Source of the DNA: Thomasclavelia spiroformis | GTDB lineage: Bacteria; Bacillota_I; Bacilli_A; Erysipelotrichales; Coprobacillaceae | DNA length: 64,000 nt | Direction: 5' to 3' | Assembly (NCBI GenBank): GCA_016901755.1 | Contig: JACJKV010000011.1 | Location: forward strand, 1-64,000 | Part shown: in pieces, positions 24,915 to 33,201 of the stretch | How positions within the stretch are numbered: the stretch's first letter is position 1 | Layout: each line of letters begins with the position of its first letter | Notes under the pieces: generated by a model | What the model was told of the DNA's origin: nothing | The model's database searches: none | The model's input: only the letters and a program-made list of their open reading frames with translations | Made by a program: the position numbers and the translations under genes

Positions 24915-26063
24915 TTATTCTCCTATCTGCTGTAATACAAAATTTCTTGCCCAGCGATCAGCTTCAAATAACTGCTCAAGAGTAGGATCTAAAAGGACTT
25001 TATGATGATTCATTGCCTGTTCCACTAATTCTTCGATCTGCAGAAATTCAATCTTTCCTTCTCTAAATAAAGCATTGGCCATTTCATTGGCCCCGTTTAA
25101 TACACAAGGCAAGCTACCACCTATTTTACCAGCATGGTAAGCTAGCTGTAAAGCCTTAAATCTGTCAAAATCAGCTTTTTTGAAAGTTAATGAACCTAAC
25201 TGGATAAGATCCAGACTTTTTCCATTGATAAGAGGTTCGCGTCGAGGATAAGTTAAGGCATATTGAATTGGCAAACGCATGTCTGGTGTCCCCATCTGTG
25301 CGATGACTGAGGTATCTTCAAATTCTACAGCAGAGTGAATAATACTTTCGGGATGAATGATCACTTCAATCTGATCGTATTCGACACCAAAGAGCCATTT
25401 GGCTTCTATAACTTCTAAACCTTTATTAAACATCGTGGCACTGTCAATAGTGATTTTAGCTCCCATGGACCAGTTTGGATGATTTAAGGCTTCTTTTACT
25501 GAAACACCTGTCAGTTCTGCCCTGGTCTTATCGCGAAAGCTGCCACCACTGGCAGTGAGAAGGATTCTTTTGATATGATTCCCTTTATTACCCTGCAATG
25601 CCTGGAAAATAGCAGAGTGTTCACTGTCGACTGGCAATAATGCAACATCATGTTCTTTCACCAGGCTGGTGATAATATGTCCAGCTACGACCAAAGTTTC
25701 TTTATTTGCTAGTGCAATATCTTTTTTATGTTCAATGGCATGAATCGTTGGCAAAAGACCAGCAAAACCTACAATAGCATTTAAAACGATATCAACTTCT
25801 GGCAATGTTGCAATGTAATCTAATCCTTCTTCACCATAAACGACCGTGAGATCTGGATATTTGTTTTGCAGGTATAAAGCATCATCCTTAGCAATGACAC
25901 ATACAATTTTTGTATCAATAAGAGATAATGTTTTTTCCAGTAAAGCAATGTTCTTTCCCGCAGAGACTGCTACTAATTCAAATTCATCTCGATGATGACA
26001 GATAACATCAACGGTTTGCTGACCAATTGATCCTGTCACTCCTAATACTGTAATTTTTTTCAT
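24915..26063 (-). CDS. dxr: 1-deoxy-D-xylulose-5-phosphate reductoisomerase
   Basis: Dxr makes MEP, the committed step of the non-mevalonate isoprenoid pathway that feeds undecaprenyl phosphate. The 382-residue enzyme has the NADPH motif GVTGSIGQQT (about 6-15), ALANKETLV (about 120-128), PVDSEHSAIFQ (about 144-154) and the LTASGGSFRD active-site loop. It starts one base after the cdsA stop and is therefore coupled to it. Presence of dxr shows that this organism uses the MEP route. Confidence 0.98.
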   Translation of the reverse strand: MKKITVLGVTGSIGQQTVDVICHHRDEFELVAVSAGKNIALLEKTLSLIDTKIVCVIAKDDALYLQNKYPDLTVVYGEEGLDYIATLPEVDIVLNAIVGFAGLLPTIHAIEHKKDIALANKETLVVAGHIITSLVKEHDVALLPVDSEHSAIFQALQGNKGNHIKRILLTASGGSFRDKTRAELTGVSVKEALNHPNWSMGAKITIDSATMFNKGLEVIEAKWLFGVEYDQIEVIIHPESIIHSAVEFEDTSVIAQMGTPDMRLPIQYALTYPRREPLINGKSLDLIQLGSLTFKKADFDRFKALQLAYHAGKIGGSLPCVLNGANEMANALFREGKIEFLQIEELVEQAMNHHKVLLDPTLEQLFEADRWARNFVLQQIGE

Positions 26064-26064
26064 T

Positions 26065-26847
26065 CTATAACCTCGCTATTATTAAAAAGAAACTAAAAAT
26101 TAATGCATTATAAGTTAAACTGTCGATACGATCCAAGATTCCGCCATGTCCAGGCAGTAAATGAGAATAATCTTTAACTTCAAAATATCTTTTAATAGCA
26201 CTGAAGATCAGGTCTCCAATCTGACTGGTCATCGTCATGACAATGATCGATATGACTAATGGCCATTGCCCATTTAATATGCCTGCAAAATGCGCAAATG
26301 CTATACCCATAACACTGCCTAAAATGATGCCTCCAATTGAACCTTCAATAGTTTTCTTGGGAGATAATCGAGGAATCAGCTTATGTTTACCAAACATCAT
26401 TCCAGCAAAATATGCTCCCGTATCACTGCCATAGGTAGCAATAGCCAGTAATAACAGGTATTGCCAGCCATATTCGATACGTAAAACCAGTAGAGCATGG
26501 ATGCCTCCACAAATTAAAGATCCTGCAGTAAAAATATATGCTGCTCTTTCAATATTTAAAGTATCATCAAAAATCATGCAGGCACATACCACTGCCAGAT
26601 AAATAAAAATCAAATATGAAGATAAAAGCAGATTCGTTTTATCTAGAATAAAACCAGCCGCAAAGAAAAGAGCTGTTATTACATAAAGATAAAGATTGAT
26701 TTTAGGACGTGAGCAAATATGCAGCATTTCATAAACGCTTATACCCATGACTACACCTATTACTATTTTATAAAAAATTCCGCCAAAAATGACAGCAGGA
26801 ATCACCACTGCCATAAGACACAGTGCTGTGATAATTCTTTCTTTCAT
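26065..26847 (-). CDS. cdsA: Phosphatidate cytidylyltransferase
   Basis: CdsA forms CDP-diacylglycerol from phosphatidic acid and CTP. The 260-residue protein has about eight membrane helices and the family signature SAIKRYFEVKDYSHLLPGHGGILDRIDSL (written here as its halves SAIKRYFEVKDYSH and LLPGHGGILDRIDS) near residue 215-245. The start overlaps the uppS stop by one base (TAATG) with GGAGG nine bases upstream. Confidence 0.96.
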   Translation of the reverse strand: MKERIITALCLMAVVIPAVIFGGIFYKIVIGVVMGISVYEMLHICSRPKINLYLYVITALFFAAGFILDKTNLLLSSYLIFIYLAVVCACMIFDDTLNIERAAYIFTAGSLICGGIHALLVLRIEYGWQYLLLLAIATYGSDTGAYFAGMMFGKHKLIPRLSPKKTIEGSIGGIILGSVMGIAFAHFAGILNGQWPLVISIIVMTMTSQIGDLIFSAIKRYFEVKDYSHLLPGHGGILDRIDSLTYNALIFSFFLIIARL

Positions 26848-27581
26848 TACTTTAATCCTCCGTATCTTCTATCACGGTTTTGGTATTGCCAAATTGCCTT
26901 ATGTAATTCATTTTCGTCAAAATCCGGCCAATATGTTGGTGTGAAAATAAATTCAGCATAAGCTAACTGCCACAGCATAAAATTAGACAAGCGCTGTTCT
27001 CCGCTGGTTCTGATCATCAGGTCTACATCTGGCAGATGACTGGACATTAATGTAGAAGAAAAGTATTCTTCATTAATATCATTGATATCAATGATTCCAT
27101 CTTTGACCTGTTGCGCAATATGTTTAGCTGAGCAGACAATTTCATCACGACTGCCATAAATAAAAGCAAAACAAAGATTTAAACCAGTATTATCTTTAGT
27201 CTGTCTAATGGCTTCTTTGATGATTTTTTGTGTAGCTTCAGGAGCTTTTTCTAGATGACCGATCATAGAAATCTGTACGTTGTTTTCAATCAGTTCCTTT
27301 AGGTACAGTTCAAAGAACTTTTTTGGCAGTTTAAATATAAACTGAACTTCTTCTTCTGGTCGTGCAAAGTTTTCGGTCGAAAAAGCATAAACTGTCATTG
27401 CTTTGACGCCCAGTCTGTTTGCTTCTAAAGCAATTTTTCTTATTGTTTTGGTACCTTCGTTATGACCATAAGTACGTGGCATGAATCTTTTTTTTGCCCA
27501 ACGGCCATTACCATCCATAATAAAAGCAATATGTTGAGGAATATTGTTCATGTCCAAAGTAATATTTTCGTTATCAATCAT
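26847..27581 (-). CDS. uppS: Undecaprenyl diphosphate synthase (isoprenyl transferase)
   Basis: UppS condenses IPP units onto farnesyl diphosphate to make the C55 carrier for cell-wall synthesis. The 244-residue enzyme has IMDGNGRWAKKR (about 20-31) with the catalytic Asp, TVYAFSTENF (about 62-71), and RTSGEQRLSNFMLWQ (about 193-207). Length is normal. It is first in the operon with cdsA, dxr and rseP and has its own extended -10. Confidence 0.97.
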   Translation of the reverse strand: MIDNENITLDMNNIPQHIAFIMDGNGRWAKKRFMPRTYGHNEGTKTIRKIALEANRLGVKAMTVYAFSTENFARPEEEVQFIFKLPKKFFELYLKELIENNVQISMIGHLEKAPEATQKIIKEAIRQTKDNTGLNLCFAFIYGSRDEIVCSAKHIAQQVKDGIIDINDINEEYFSSTLMSSHLPDVDLMIRTSGEQRLSNFMLWQLAYAEFIFTPTYWPDFDENELHKAIWQYQNRDRRYGGLK

Positions 27582-27611
27582 AGGATACCCTCCTTATTAT
27601 AATCGTAAAAT

Positions 27612-27620
27612 ATTATAACA
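27612..27620 (-). promoter_or_regulatory. Extended -10 promoter of the uppS operon
   Basis: The minus strand reads TGTTATAAT at 27612-27620, about 30 bases before the uppS ATG. The -35 region is only T-rich and overlaps the tail of the frr terminator. Confidence 0.6.
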
Positions 27621-27631
27621 TAAATTTTTTG

Positions 27632-27663
27632 AAAACAAAATAAAAGGATGCTTTGCATCCTTT
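27632..27663 (-). terminator. Terminator of pyrH-frr
   Basis: Stem AAAGGATGC / GCATCCTTT (27643-27663), 3-base loop, directly after the frr stop, followed on the minus strand by a U-rich tail. Confidence 0.88.
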
Positions 27664-28209
27664 CTAAACAGTCATAATATCTTTTTCTTTTTCTTTTCCG
27701 ATTTCATCGATCTGTTTGACAAATTTGTCAGTTAGTTTCTGTACTTTATTCTGTCCATCTTTGATAGCATCTTCGCTGCCATCACATTTTTTGATGTCTT
27801 CATTGGCATCACGACGAATATTACGAACCGCAACTTTTGCATGTTCAGCAAATTTCCATACATTTTTTACAAATTCTTTTCGTCTTTCTTCTGTTAAAGG
27901 TGGGACATTGATTCTAATAACATCCCCATCATTTTGTGGAGTCAAACCTAATTCGGCTTCATAGATACCTCTTTCAATATCTTTGATAGAAGATCTGTCA
28001 TATGGTTTGATCAGCAGCTGACGTCCTTCAACAACGGAAATACCGGCAATCTGGTTAACTGGTGTAGGTGAACCATAGTAATCTACCATGACTCTATCTA
28101 ACATGGCTGGATTAGCACGACCAGTACGAACAGTTGCCAGATCACGCTGATAAGAGTCAATTGCCTTTTCCATTCTTTCTTGAGCATCTTCTAAAATCAT
28201 ATCAATCAT
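27664..28209 (-). CDS. frr: Ribosome recycling factor
   Basis: RRF splits post-termination ribosomes together with EF-G. The 181-residue protein has LATVRTGRANPAMLDRV (about 23-39), the YYGSPTPVNQIA hinge region, and the C-terminal coiled coil. It starts one base after the pyrH stop, and its GGAGG lies in the last pyrH codons. Confidence 0.97.
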   Translation of the reverse strand: MIDMILEDAQERMEKAIDSYQRDLATVRTGRANPAMLDRVMVDYYGSPTPVNQIAGISVVEGRQLLIKPYDRSSIKDIERGIYEAELGLTPQNDGDVIRINVPPLTEERRKEFVKNVWKFAEHAKVAVRNIRRDANEDIKKCDGSEDAIKDGQNKVQKLTDKFVKQIDEIGKEKEKDIMTV

Positions 28210-28210
28210 A

Positions 28211-28927
28211 TTATTTTCCTCCTGTTATGACTGTTCCAATCTTTTGACCGTCACAAGCTTTTGCTATGTTCCCTTCTTCCTGCATGTTGAATACGCATAA
28301 ATCAATATTATTATCTTTACAGAGCGTTATTGCTGTTTGGTCCATAACTTTTAAATCTTTTGTTAAAACATCATTATAAGTGATTTCATCAAATCTGATA
28401 GCATTTTCATCTAATTTTGGATCGGCTGAATAAACGCCATCGACACCATTTTTTGCCATCAGGATAACATCAGCATTAATTTCAGCAGCACGTAATGCGG
28501 CAGTTGTATCGGTTGTAAAATATGGACTTCCTGTTCCAGCACCAAAAATAACGATTCTGCCTTTTTCCAGATGACGAACTGCTCTTCTTCTAATATAAGG
28601 TTCAGCAACCTGTCGCATTTCGATAGCTGATAACAAACGAGTTTGAATTCCTATCTGCTCCAGTGCATTTTGTACTGCCAAACCATTCATTACTGTAGCC
28701 AGCATTCCCATATAGTCAGCTGAAGAACGTTCCATACCCATTTCAGCACCAGTTTTACCACGCCAGATATTTCCACCACCACAAACAATAGCGATTTCAA
28801 CACCTAATTCTTTAGCATCTTTAATTTGTTTAGCAATATCAGATACAGTTTTTGCGTTTATACCAAAATTATCATCTCCAGCTAATGCTTCACCGCTTAA
28901 TTTTAATAATACTCTTTTGTATTTCAT
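28211..28927 (-). CDS. pyrH: UMP kinase
   Basis: PyrH phosphorylates UMP to UDP; bacterial enzymes are GTP-regulated hexamers of the amino-acid-kinase fold. The 238 residues show [10 protein letters not shown] (about 7-16), [10 protein letters not shown] (about 48-57), [17 protein letters not shown] (about 130-146). It follows tsf after a terminator, and its SD is part of an 18-bp palindrome continuous with that terminator's U-tract, with no separate promoter visible. Confidence 0.97.
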   Translation of the reverse strand: MKYKRVLLKLSGEALAGDDNFGINAKTVSDIAKQIKDAKELGVEIAIVCGGGNIWRGKTGAEMGMERSSADYMGMLATVMNGLAVQNALEQIGIQTRLLSAIEMRQVAEPYIRRRAVRHLEKGRIVIFGAGTGSPYFTTDTTAALRAAEINADVILMAKNGVDGVYSADPKLDENAIRFDEITYNDVLTKDLKVMDQTAITLCKDNNIDLCVFNMQEEGNIAKACDGQKIGTVITGGK

Positions 28928-28935
28928 AGTATTCT

Positions 28936-28953
28936 CCTTTTTTTAAAAAAAGG
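28936..28953. repeat. 18-bp CC-T7-A7-GG palindrome between tsf terminator and pyrH
   Basis: The plus strand reads CC, seven T, seven A, GG. The minus strand is identical. One half is the U-tract of the tsf terminator; the other half includes the start of the pyrH Shine-Dalgarno. Confidence 0.8.
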
Positions 28954-28974
28954 ACACACTTATAGTGTCCTTTT
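28945..28974 (-). terminator. Terminator of tsf
   Basis: Stem AAAAGGACAC / GTGTCCTTTT (28948-28974) with a 7-base loop follows the tsf stop; seven Us follow on the minus strand. Confidence 0.88.
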
Positions 28975-28976
28975 CA

Positions 28977-29858
28977 TTATTTACTCATTTGAGCAGCAAC
29001 TTCTTCAGCAAAGTTTTCTTCACGTTTTTCCATTCCTTCTCCAACCTGGAATCTAGCCATGCTTAATACTTTGCTCTTACCTAAATATTTAGCAACTGTT
29101 TCTTTAGGAGTTTTGATAAATTCCTGATTTAATAAACACATTTCACTAAACACTTTGTTTAATTTACCACGTTTAATACCTTCTAATACTTTTTCAGGTT
29201 TATTTTTCAGTTTTTCATCATTAGCCATGATTTCACTTTGTACTGCATCTTCTCTGTCTTTTACTTCTTGAGGGATTTCATCCTGAGAAATGAATTGTGG
29301 ATTGATTGCAGCAACATGCATAGCGATGTCTTTTGCTTTTTCTTCATCAGCATCACTTAATTTAACGATAGAAACCATTTTTCCACCCATATGTGAATAA
29401 GCACCGAATACTTCATTATCTTCTTTTGTGAAAATTTCAAATCTTCTGAAAGATAATTTTTCACCGATTTTTCCTGAAGCTTCAGCAATAACTGTTTCTA
29501 ATGGTTTACCATTAACTTCAATTTTTAATGCAGCTTCAAGATCAGCTGGTTTGTTTTGCGCAACAACATCACAGATAGTTTTCACTAATTCCTGGAATTC
29601 AGCATTTTTAGCTACGAAGTCTGTTTCAGAGTTAACTTCAACGATAGCTGCAGTGTTTCCATTAACAGTGAATGCAGCTAAACCTTCAGCAGCAATTCTG
29701 TCAGCTTTTTTAGCTGCTTTAGCGATTCCTTTTTCTCTTAACCAGTCGAATGATTTTTCGATGTCACCATCGCAAGCTTCTAATGCTTTTTTACAGTCCA
29801 TCATTCCAGCACCAGTTTTTTCACGTAATTCTTTTACTAATTTTGCACTAATTGCCAT
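28977..29858 (-). CDS. tsf: Elongation factor Ts
   Basis: EF-Ts is the nucleotide exchange factor for EF-Tu. The 293-residue protein has VKELREKTGAGMMDCKKAL (about 8-26), VEVNSETDFVAKN (about 73-85) and two core subdomains ending in an ARFQVGEGMEKREENFAEEV helix. It lies downstream of rpsB but is separated from it by a strong terminator, so expression depends on read-through. Confidence 0.97.
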   Translation of the reverse strand: MAISAKLVKELREKTGAGMMDCKKALEACDGDIEKSFDWLREKGIAKAAKKADRIAAEGLAAFTVNGNTAAIVEVNSETDFVAKNAEFQELVKTICDVVAQNKPADLEAALKIEVNGKPLETVIAEASGKIGEKLSFRRFEIFTKEDNEVFGAYSHMGGKMVSIVKLSDADEEKAKDIAMHVAAINPQFISQDEIPQEVKDREDAVQSEIMANDEKLKNKPEKVLEGIKRGKLNKVFSEMCLLNQEFIKTPKETVAKYLGKSKVLSMARFQVGEGMEKREENFAEEVAAQMSK

Positions 29859-29881
29859 ATTTCTAATCTCCTTTTTTTATT

Positions 29882-29906
29882 AAAAAAGGGAAAGCAATGC
29901 TTTCCC
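29882..29906 (-). terminator. Terminator between rpsB and tsf
   Basis: Stem GGGAAAGC / GCTTTCCC (29888-29906) with a 3-base loop and six Us on the minus strand. After the Us an A-run leads into the tsf SD (AAGGAG), giving CC-T6-AAT-A7-GG, the same design as at tsf-pyrH. Confidence 0.88.
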
Positions 29907-29939
29907 ATCACAACTAATTTTATGTGTTCCAGCTATTAA

Positions 29940-30788
29940 CTATTCTTTAGTTGGTTTTTCTTCAGTTGTTTTTGCTTCTCTTTTAGGAGCTGGTCTACCA
30001 GCTTTATTTCTTGGTCCTCTTCTATTGTTGTTTTCAACAGCAGTAACAGCATCATTCATAGTTACTTCTTTATCATCTTCATCTTTAACATAAGCAACAG
30101 TTAAAGGTTCATTTTTAGCTTCACAGATTGCATCTGCCATAGCAGCAACAATAAGTTTAACAGCTCTGATTGCATCATCGTTTGCTGGGATTACATAATC
30201 TACTTCATCTGGATCACAGTTAGTATCTACGATACCAAATACTGGGATTCCTAAAATATGAGCTTCTGCAACAGCGTTGTGTTCAGCTTTAGGATCTACA
30301 ACAAATAAAGCATTAGGTAATCTTCTCATTTCTTTGATACCACCTAAGTTCTTTTCTAACTTAGCTGCTTCTTTTTTCAGTAAGATTACTTCTTTTTTAG
30401 GTAAAAGATCGAAAGTTCCATCTTTTTCCATTTTTTCTAATTCAATTAATCTTCTGATTCTTTTTTGAATTGTTTTGAAGTTTGTTAAAGTTCCACCTAA
30501 CCAACGTGAGTTAACATAGAAACTTCCAGAACGGATAGCTTCTTCTTTAACAGCTTCCTGAGCCTGTTTTTTAGTACCTACAAATAAAACTTTTCCACCT
30601 TTTTCTGCAATTTCATTCATTGCTTTGTAAGCTTCATCAATTTTTTTAGATGATTTCTGCAAATCAATGATGTAAATTCCATTTCTTGATGTGAAAATGT
30701 ATGGAGCCATTTTTGGATTCCATCTTTTTGTCTGATGTCCAAAATGAACACCTACTTCTAATAATTTTTTCATTGAAATTACTGACAT
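29940..30788 (-). CDS. rpsB: 30S ribosomal protein S2
   Basis: S2 binds the 30S subunit at the S1 side. The 282-residue protein starts [19 protein letters not shown], typical of S2, with [11 protein letters not shown] and [22 protein letters not shown]. The C-terminus carries about 45 extra residues rich in Arg, Lys, Pro and Glu beyond the usual 235-245. The start at 30788 is fixed by GGGAGGAAATTACA; the in-frame codons upstream to 30833 are leader. Confidence 0.96.
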   Translation of the reverse strand: MSVISMKKLLEVGVHFGHQTKRWNPKMAPYIFTSRNGIYIIDLQKSSKKIDEAYKAMNEIAEKGGKVLFVGTKKQAQEAVKEEAIRSGSFYVNSRWLGGTLTNFKTIQKRIRRLIELEKMEKDGTFDLLPKKEVILLKKEAAKLEKNLGGIKEMRRLPNALFVVDPKAEHNAVAEAHILGIPVFGIVDTNCDPDEVDYVIPANDDAIRAVKLIVAAMADAICEAKNEPLTVAYVKDEDDKEVTMNDAVTAVENNNRRGPRNKAGRPAPKREAKTTEEKPTKE

Positions 30789-30888
30789 TGTAATTTCCTC
30801 CCTTTCGTTAATTTCCTCCATTATTTCTGACATTTATCACCATAAAGGCACTAGATAAATGAATCCATAATGTGTGTATTTTTAATAC
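30789..30888 (-). promoter_or_regulatory. Long 5' leader of rpsB, candidate regulatory RNA
   Basis: The predicted transcript has about 100 untranslated bases. An 8-bp stem CATTTATC / GATAAATG encloses 15 bases in the middle, and two copies of GGAGGAAATTA lie 20 bases apart just before the ATG. This could be an S2 autoregulatory leader, but I cannot match it to a known class. Confidence 0.4.
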
Positions 30889-30894
30889 TCAATG

Positions 30895-30923
30895 ATTTTA
30901 TCATAGTCTTATTGTTAAAACAA
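30895..30923 (-). promoter_or_regulatory. Promoter of rpsB
   Basis: TTGTTT (30918-30923), 17 bases, TAAAAT (30895-30900) with TG one base before the -10. Confidence 0.6.
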
Positions 30924-30952
30924 CCTTTTTCCATAAAAAAGCTGAAAAACTC

Positions 30953-31852
30953 TTATTTATTTCTTGGATGCGCCTTTAAATAAACATTTCTTAAATGTTC
31001 TTTTGTAATATGTGTATATATTTGAGTTGTTGACAGATTTTCATGACCCAGCAGTTCCTGAACCGTTTTTAAATCTGCACCTGCATTGAGCAAATGTGTC
31101 GCAAAAGAATGACGAATAGTATGAGGATGAATCTTTTTGGTTGCATCATAGTTTAGCGTTAGCCGATCGACAATGTTTTCAAGGCCACGGTTTGTCAGCT
31201 TTTGGCCACGACTGTTAACAAAAACATAATTGCCCCCTTCGCTTTTGGCCATGAGAGTGAAACGTGCATCCTGCAGATAAGTCTGCAGCCACATCTTAGC
31301 AAAATCATGAAAAGGTACATAGCGATCTTTGTTTCCTTTACCATGAATCAGCAGCAGCTGATTGTTCATGTCTACACAATCCAGAGTTAAATTCACTGCC
31401 TCACTGCATCTTAGCCCGGAAGCATACATGAGTTCAAGAAGAGCTTTGTTTCTCACTCCCAAAGCATCATCTGTTTTAATGCTGTCTAAAAATTCAATCA
31501 TTTCATTGGGAAACAGAAAATCAGGATTCCTTTTTGCAGTTTTCAGATTTTCTACCAGCAGCATAGGGTCCTGGTCGATCAGTTCCTGACTGGTCAAAAA
31601 ATGAAATAAAGAGCGTAAGGTGCTGATACGATGATTAATCGAACTGCGCGCAAGATTTTTACGATGCAGCATTGCCAGATAACCACGAATCTGCTGATAA
31701 TGAACATCATTGAATGATTGCATACCTTCCTGTTTAAGATAAGCAAGAAATTCATCGATATTTTTTGTATAGGCTAAAATGGTTAAGGGCGAATATTTCT
31801 TTTGAAACTGCAGGTAGTCAATAAATTGTTTTTTATCTGAATCCATTGGCAT
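30953..31852 (-). CDS. xerC: Tyrosine recombinase XerC-like
   Basis: The 299-residue protein has a SAM-like N-terminal core-binding domain and a tyrosine recombinase catalytic domain: Arg in YASGLRCSE (about 149), [15 protein letters not shown] (about 244-258), [13 protein letters not shown] with the nucleophile Tyr (about 277). It resembles XerC/CodV and likely resolves chromosome dimers at dif. It overlaps trmFO by 20 bases, with no strong SD, so it is coupled. The hslVU-codY genes that follow codV in Bacillus are absent. XerC versus XerD cannot be fixed without comparison. Confidence 0.9.
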   Translation of the reverse strand: MPMDSDKKQFIDYLQFQKKYSPLTILAYTKNIDEFLAYLKQEGMQSFNDVHYQQIRGYLAMLHRKNLARSSINHRISTLRSLFHFLTSQELIDQDPMLLVENLKTAKRNPDFLFPNEMIEFLDSIKTDDALGVRNKALLELMYASGLRCSEAVNLTLDCVDMNNQLLLIHGKGNKDRYVPFHDFAKMWLQTYLQDARFTLMAKSEGGNYVFVNSRGQKLTNRGLENIVDRLTLNYDATKKIHPHTIRHSFATHLLNAGADLKTVQELLGHENLSTTQIYTHITKEHLRNVYLKAHPRNK

Positions 31853-33143
31853 CTAGAAATTCATCCATGATGTTTATTGCCCTTTTGGCATAGGCTTCTT
31901 TTCGCAGTTTTTTCTTCACTTTAACATTTAGCTCTGGTAAGATACCAAAATTTGCTTTCATTGGCTGAAAATGCTTAGCATCACAATGTGTAATATAATA
32001 CGCTAAAGCACCCATAATTGTTTCTCTTGGCAAAATAAGAGGTTCTTGACTTCGCAGATAACGAACCATATTCATTCCCGCAACCATACCGCTTTGTGCT
32101 GATTCAACATATCCTTCGACACCTGTGATTTGTCCGGCTATGAACAATCCAGGATGATTTTTGATACTATAATCCTGATTAAGATGAAGCGGAGAGCAGA
32201 TAAATGTATTACGATGCATGACACCATAACGAACGAATGCAGCATTTTCCAGGCCAGGGATCAAATGAACGATACGTCTTTGTTCAGGCCAGGTTAAATG
32301 GGTCTGAAATCCTACGATGTTATAAAGACTGGCCTGTACATTGTCCTGTCTTAACTGTACGACCGCATAAGGTTTCGTTCCATCTGGTTTAGTTAAACCA
32401 ACTGGTTTCATGGGACCAAACAGTAATGTTTGTTTCCCTCTACGGGCCATTTCTTCAAATGGCATACATCCTTCAAAAAATTTTTCTTCGAAATCTTTTG
32501 GCTTTACGACCTCAGCTTTCATCAGTTCATCGTAGAAAATATTAAATTCTTCTTCATTCATTGGACAATTGATATATTCATTGTCACCTTTATCATATCT
32601 TGATTTATAGTACGCAATATCAAAATTAATACTGTCTTTTTCAATAATAGGTGCTGCCGCATCGAAGAAATACAGATATTCTTCACCAAGCAGTTCACGA
32701 ATTGACTGCGAAAGAGCATCACTGGTTAAAGGTCCACTGGCAATGATTGTTGGTCCTTCAGGGATAGCTGTTACTTCTTCATGGATGACATGAATAAGAG
32801 GATGATCAGAAATAAACTGTGTTACAGCTTCAGCAAATCCCTCGCGGTCAACGGCTAATGCACCTCCTGCAGGTACACTGTGTTTTCGGGCAAAACGGAT
32901 GATGACACTATCCAGTTTTTCCATTTCATTTTTTAAAACACCTACCGCATTACTGAAATTATCGCCTCTTAACGAATTAGAGCATACCAGTTCAGCAAAA
33001 TTCCCACTATGGTGTGCAGGTGTCATTTTTTGTGGTCTCATTTCATAAAGATTAACTTCAAAACCATTTTTAGCGAGCTGATAACTTGCTTCCACACCGG
33101 CAAGTCCAGCACCAATAACATTGACTGTTGTATTATTTATCAT
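31833..33143 (-). CDS. trmFO: TrmFO, folate/FAD-dependent tRNA (uracil-54) methyltransferase
   Basis: TrmFO makes ribothymidine at tRNA position 54 with methylenetetrahydrofolate and FADH2. The 436-residue protein has the FAD motif [19 protein letters not shown] (about 9-27), [15 protein letters not shown] (about 56-70), and [19 protein letters not shown] near 345. The ATG at 33143 has AAAGGTG seven bases upstream; the GTG at 33152 lies within that site. It is the first gene of the trmFO-xerC pair. Confidence 0.96.
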   Translation of the reverse strand: MINNTTVNVIGAGLAGVEASYQLAKNGFEVNLYEMRPQKMTPAHHSGNFAELVCSNSLRGDNFSNAVGVLKNEMEKLDSVIIRFARKHSVPAGGALAVDREGFAEAVTQFISDHPLIHVIHEEVTAIPEGPTIIASGPLTSDALSQSIRELLGEEYLYFFDAAAPIIEKDSINFDIAYYKSRYDKGDNEYINCPMNEEEFNIFYDELMKAEVVKPKDFEEKFFEGCMPFEEMARRGKQTLLFGPMKPVGLTKPDGTKPYAVVQLRQDNVQASLYNIVGFQTHLTWPEQRRIVHLIPGLENAAFVRYGVMHRNTFICSPLHLNQDYSIKNHPGLFIAGQITGVEGYVESAQSGMVAGMNMVRYLRSQEPLILPRETIMGALAYYITHCDAKHFQPMKANFGILPELNVKVKKKLRKEAYAKRAINIMDEFLDANGFR

Positions 33144-33159
33144 TTTTATCACCTTTTCT

Positions 33160-33168
33160 ATTTTAACA
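33160..33168 (-). promoter_or_regulatory. Extended -10 promoter of trmFO-xerC
   Basis: The minus strand reads TGTTAAAAT, 16 bases before the trmFO ATG. The -35 is poor and overlaps the topA terminator. Confidence 0.5.
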
Positions 33169-33170
33169 TA

Positions 33171-33201
33171 TCAAAACAAAAAGTAGAACGGTGTTCTACT
33201 T
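33171..33201 (-). terminator. Terminator of topA
   Basis: Stem AAGTAGAAC / GTTCTACTT (33181-33201) with a 3-base loop includes the topA stop codon; a U-rich tail follows on the minus strand. Confidence 0.88.

Noticed and set aside
29428-29883. Plus-strand open frame of 151 codons
   Set aside because: It is antisense to tsf, arises from codon bias, and ends in the rpsB-tsf terminator.
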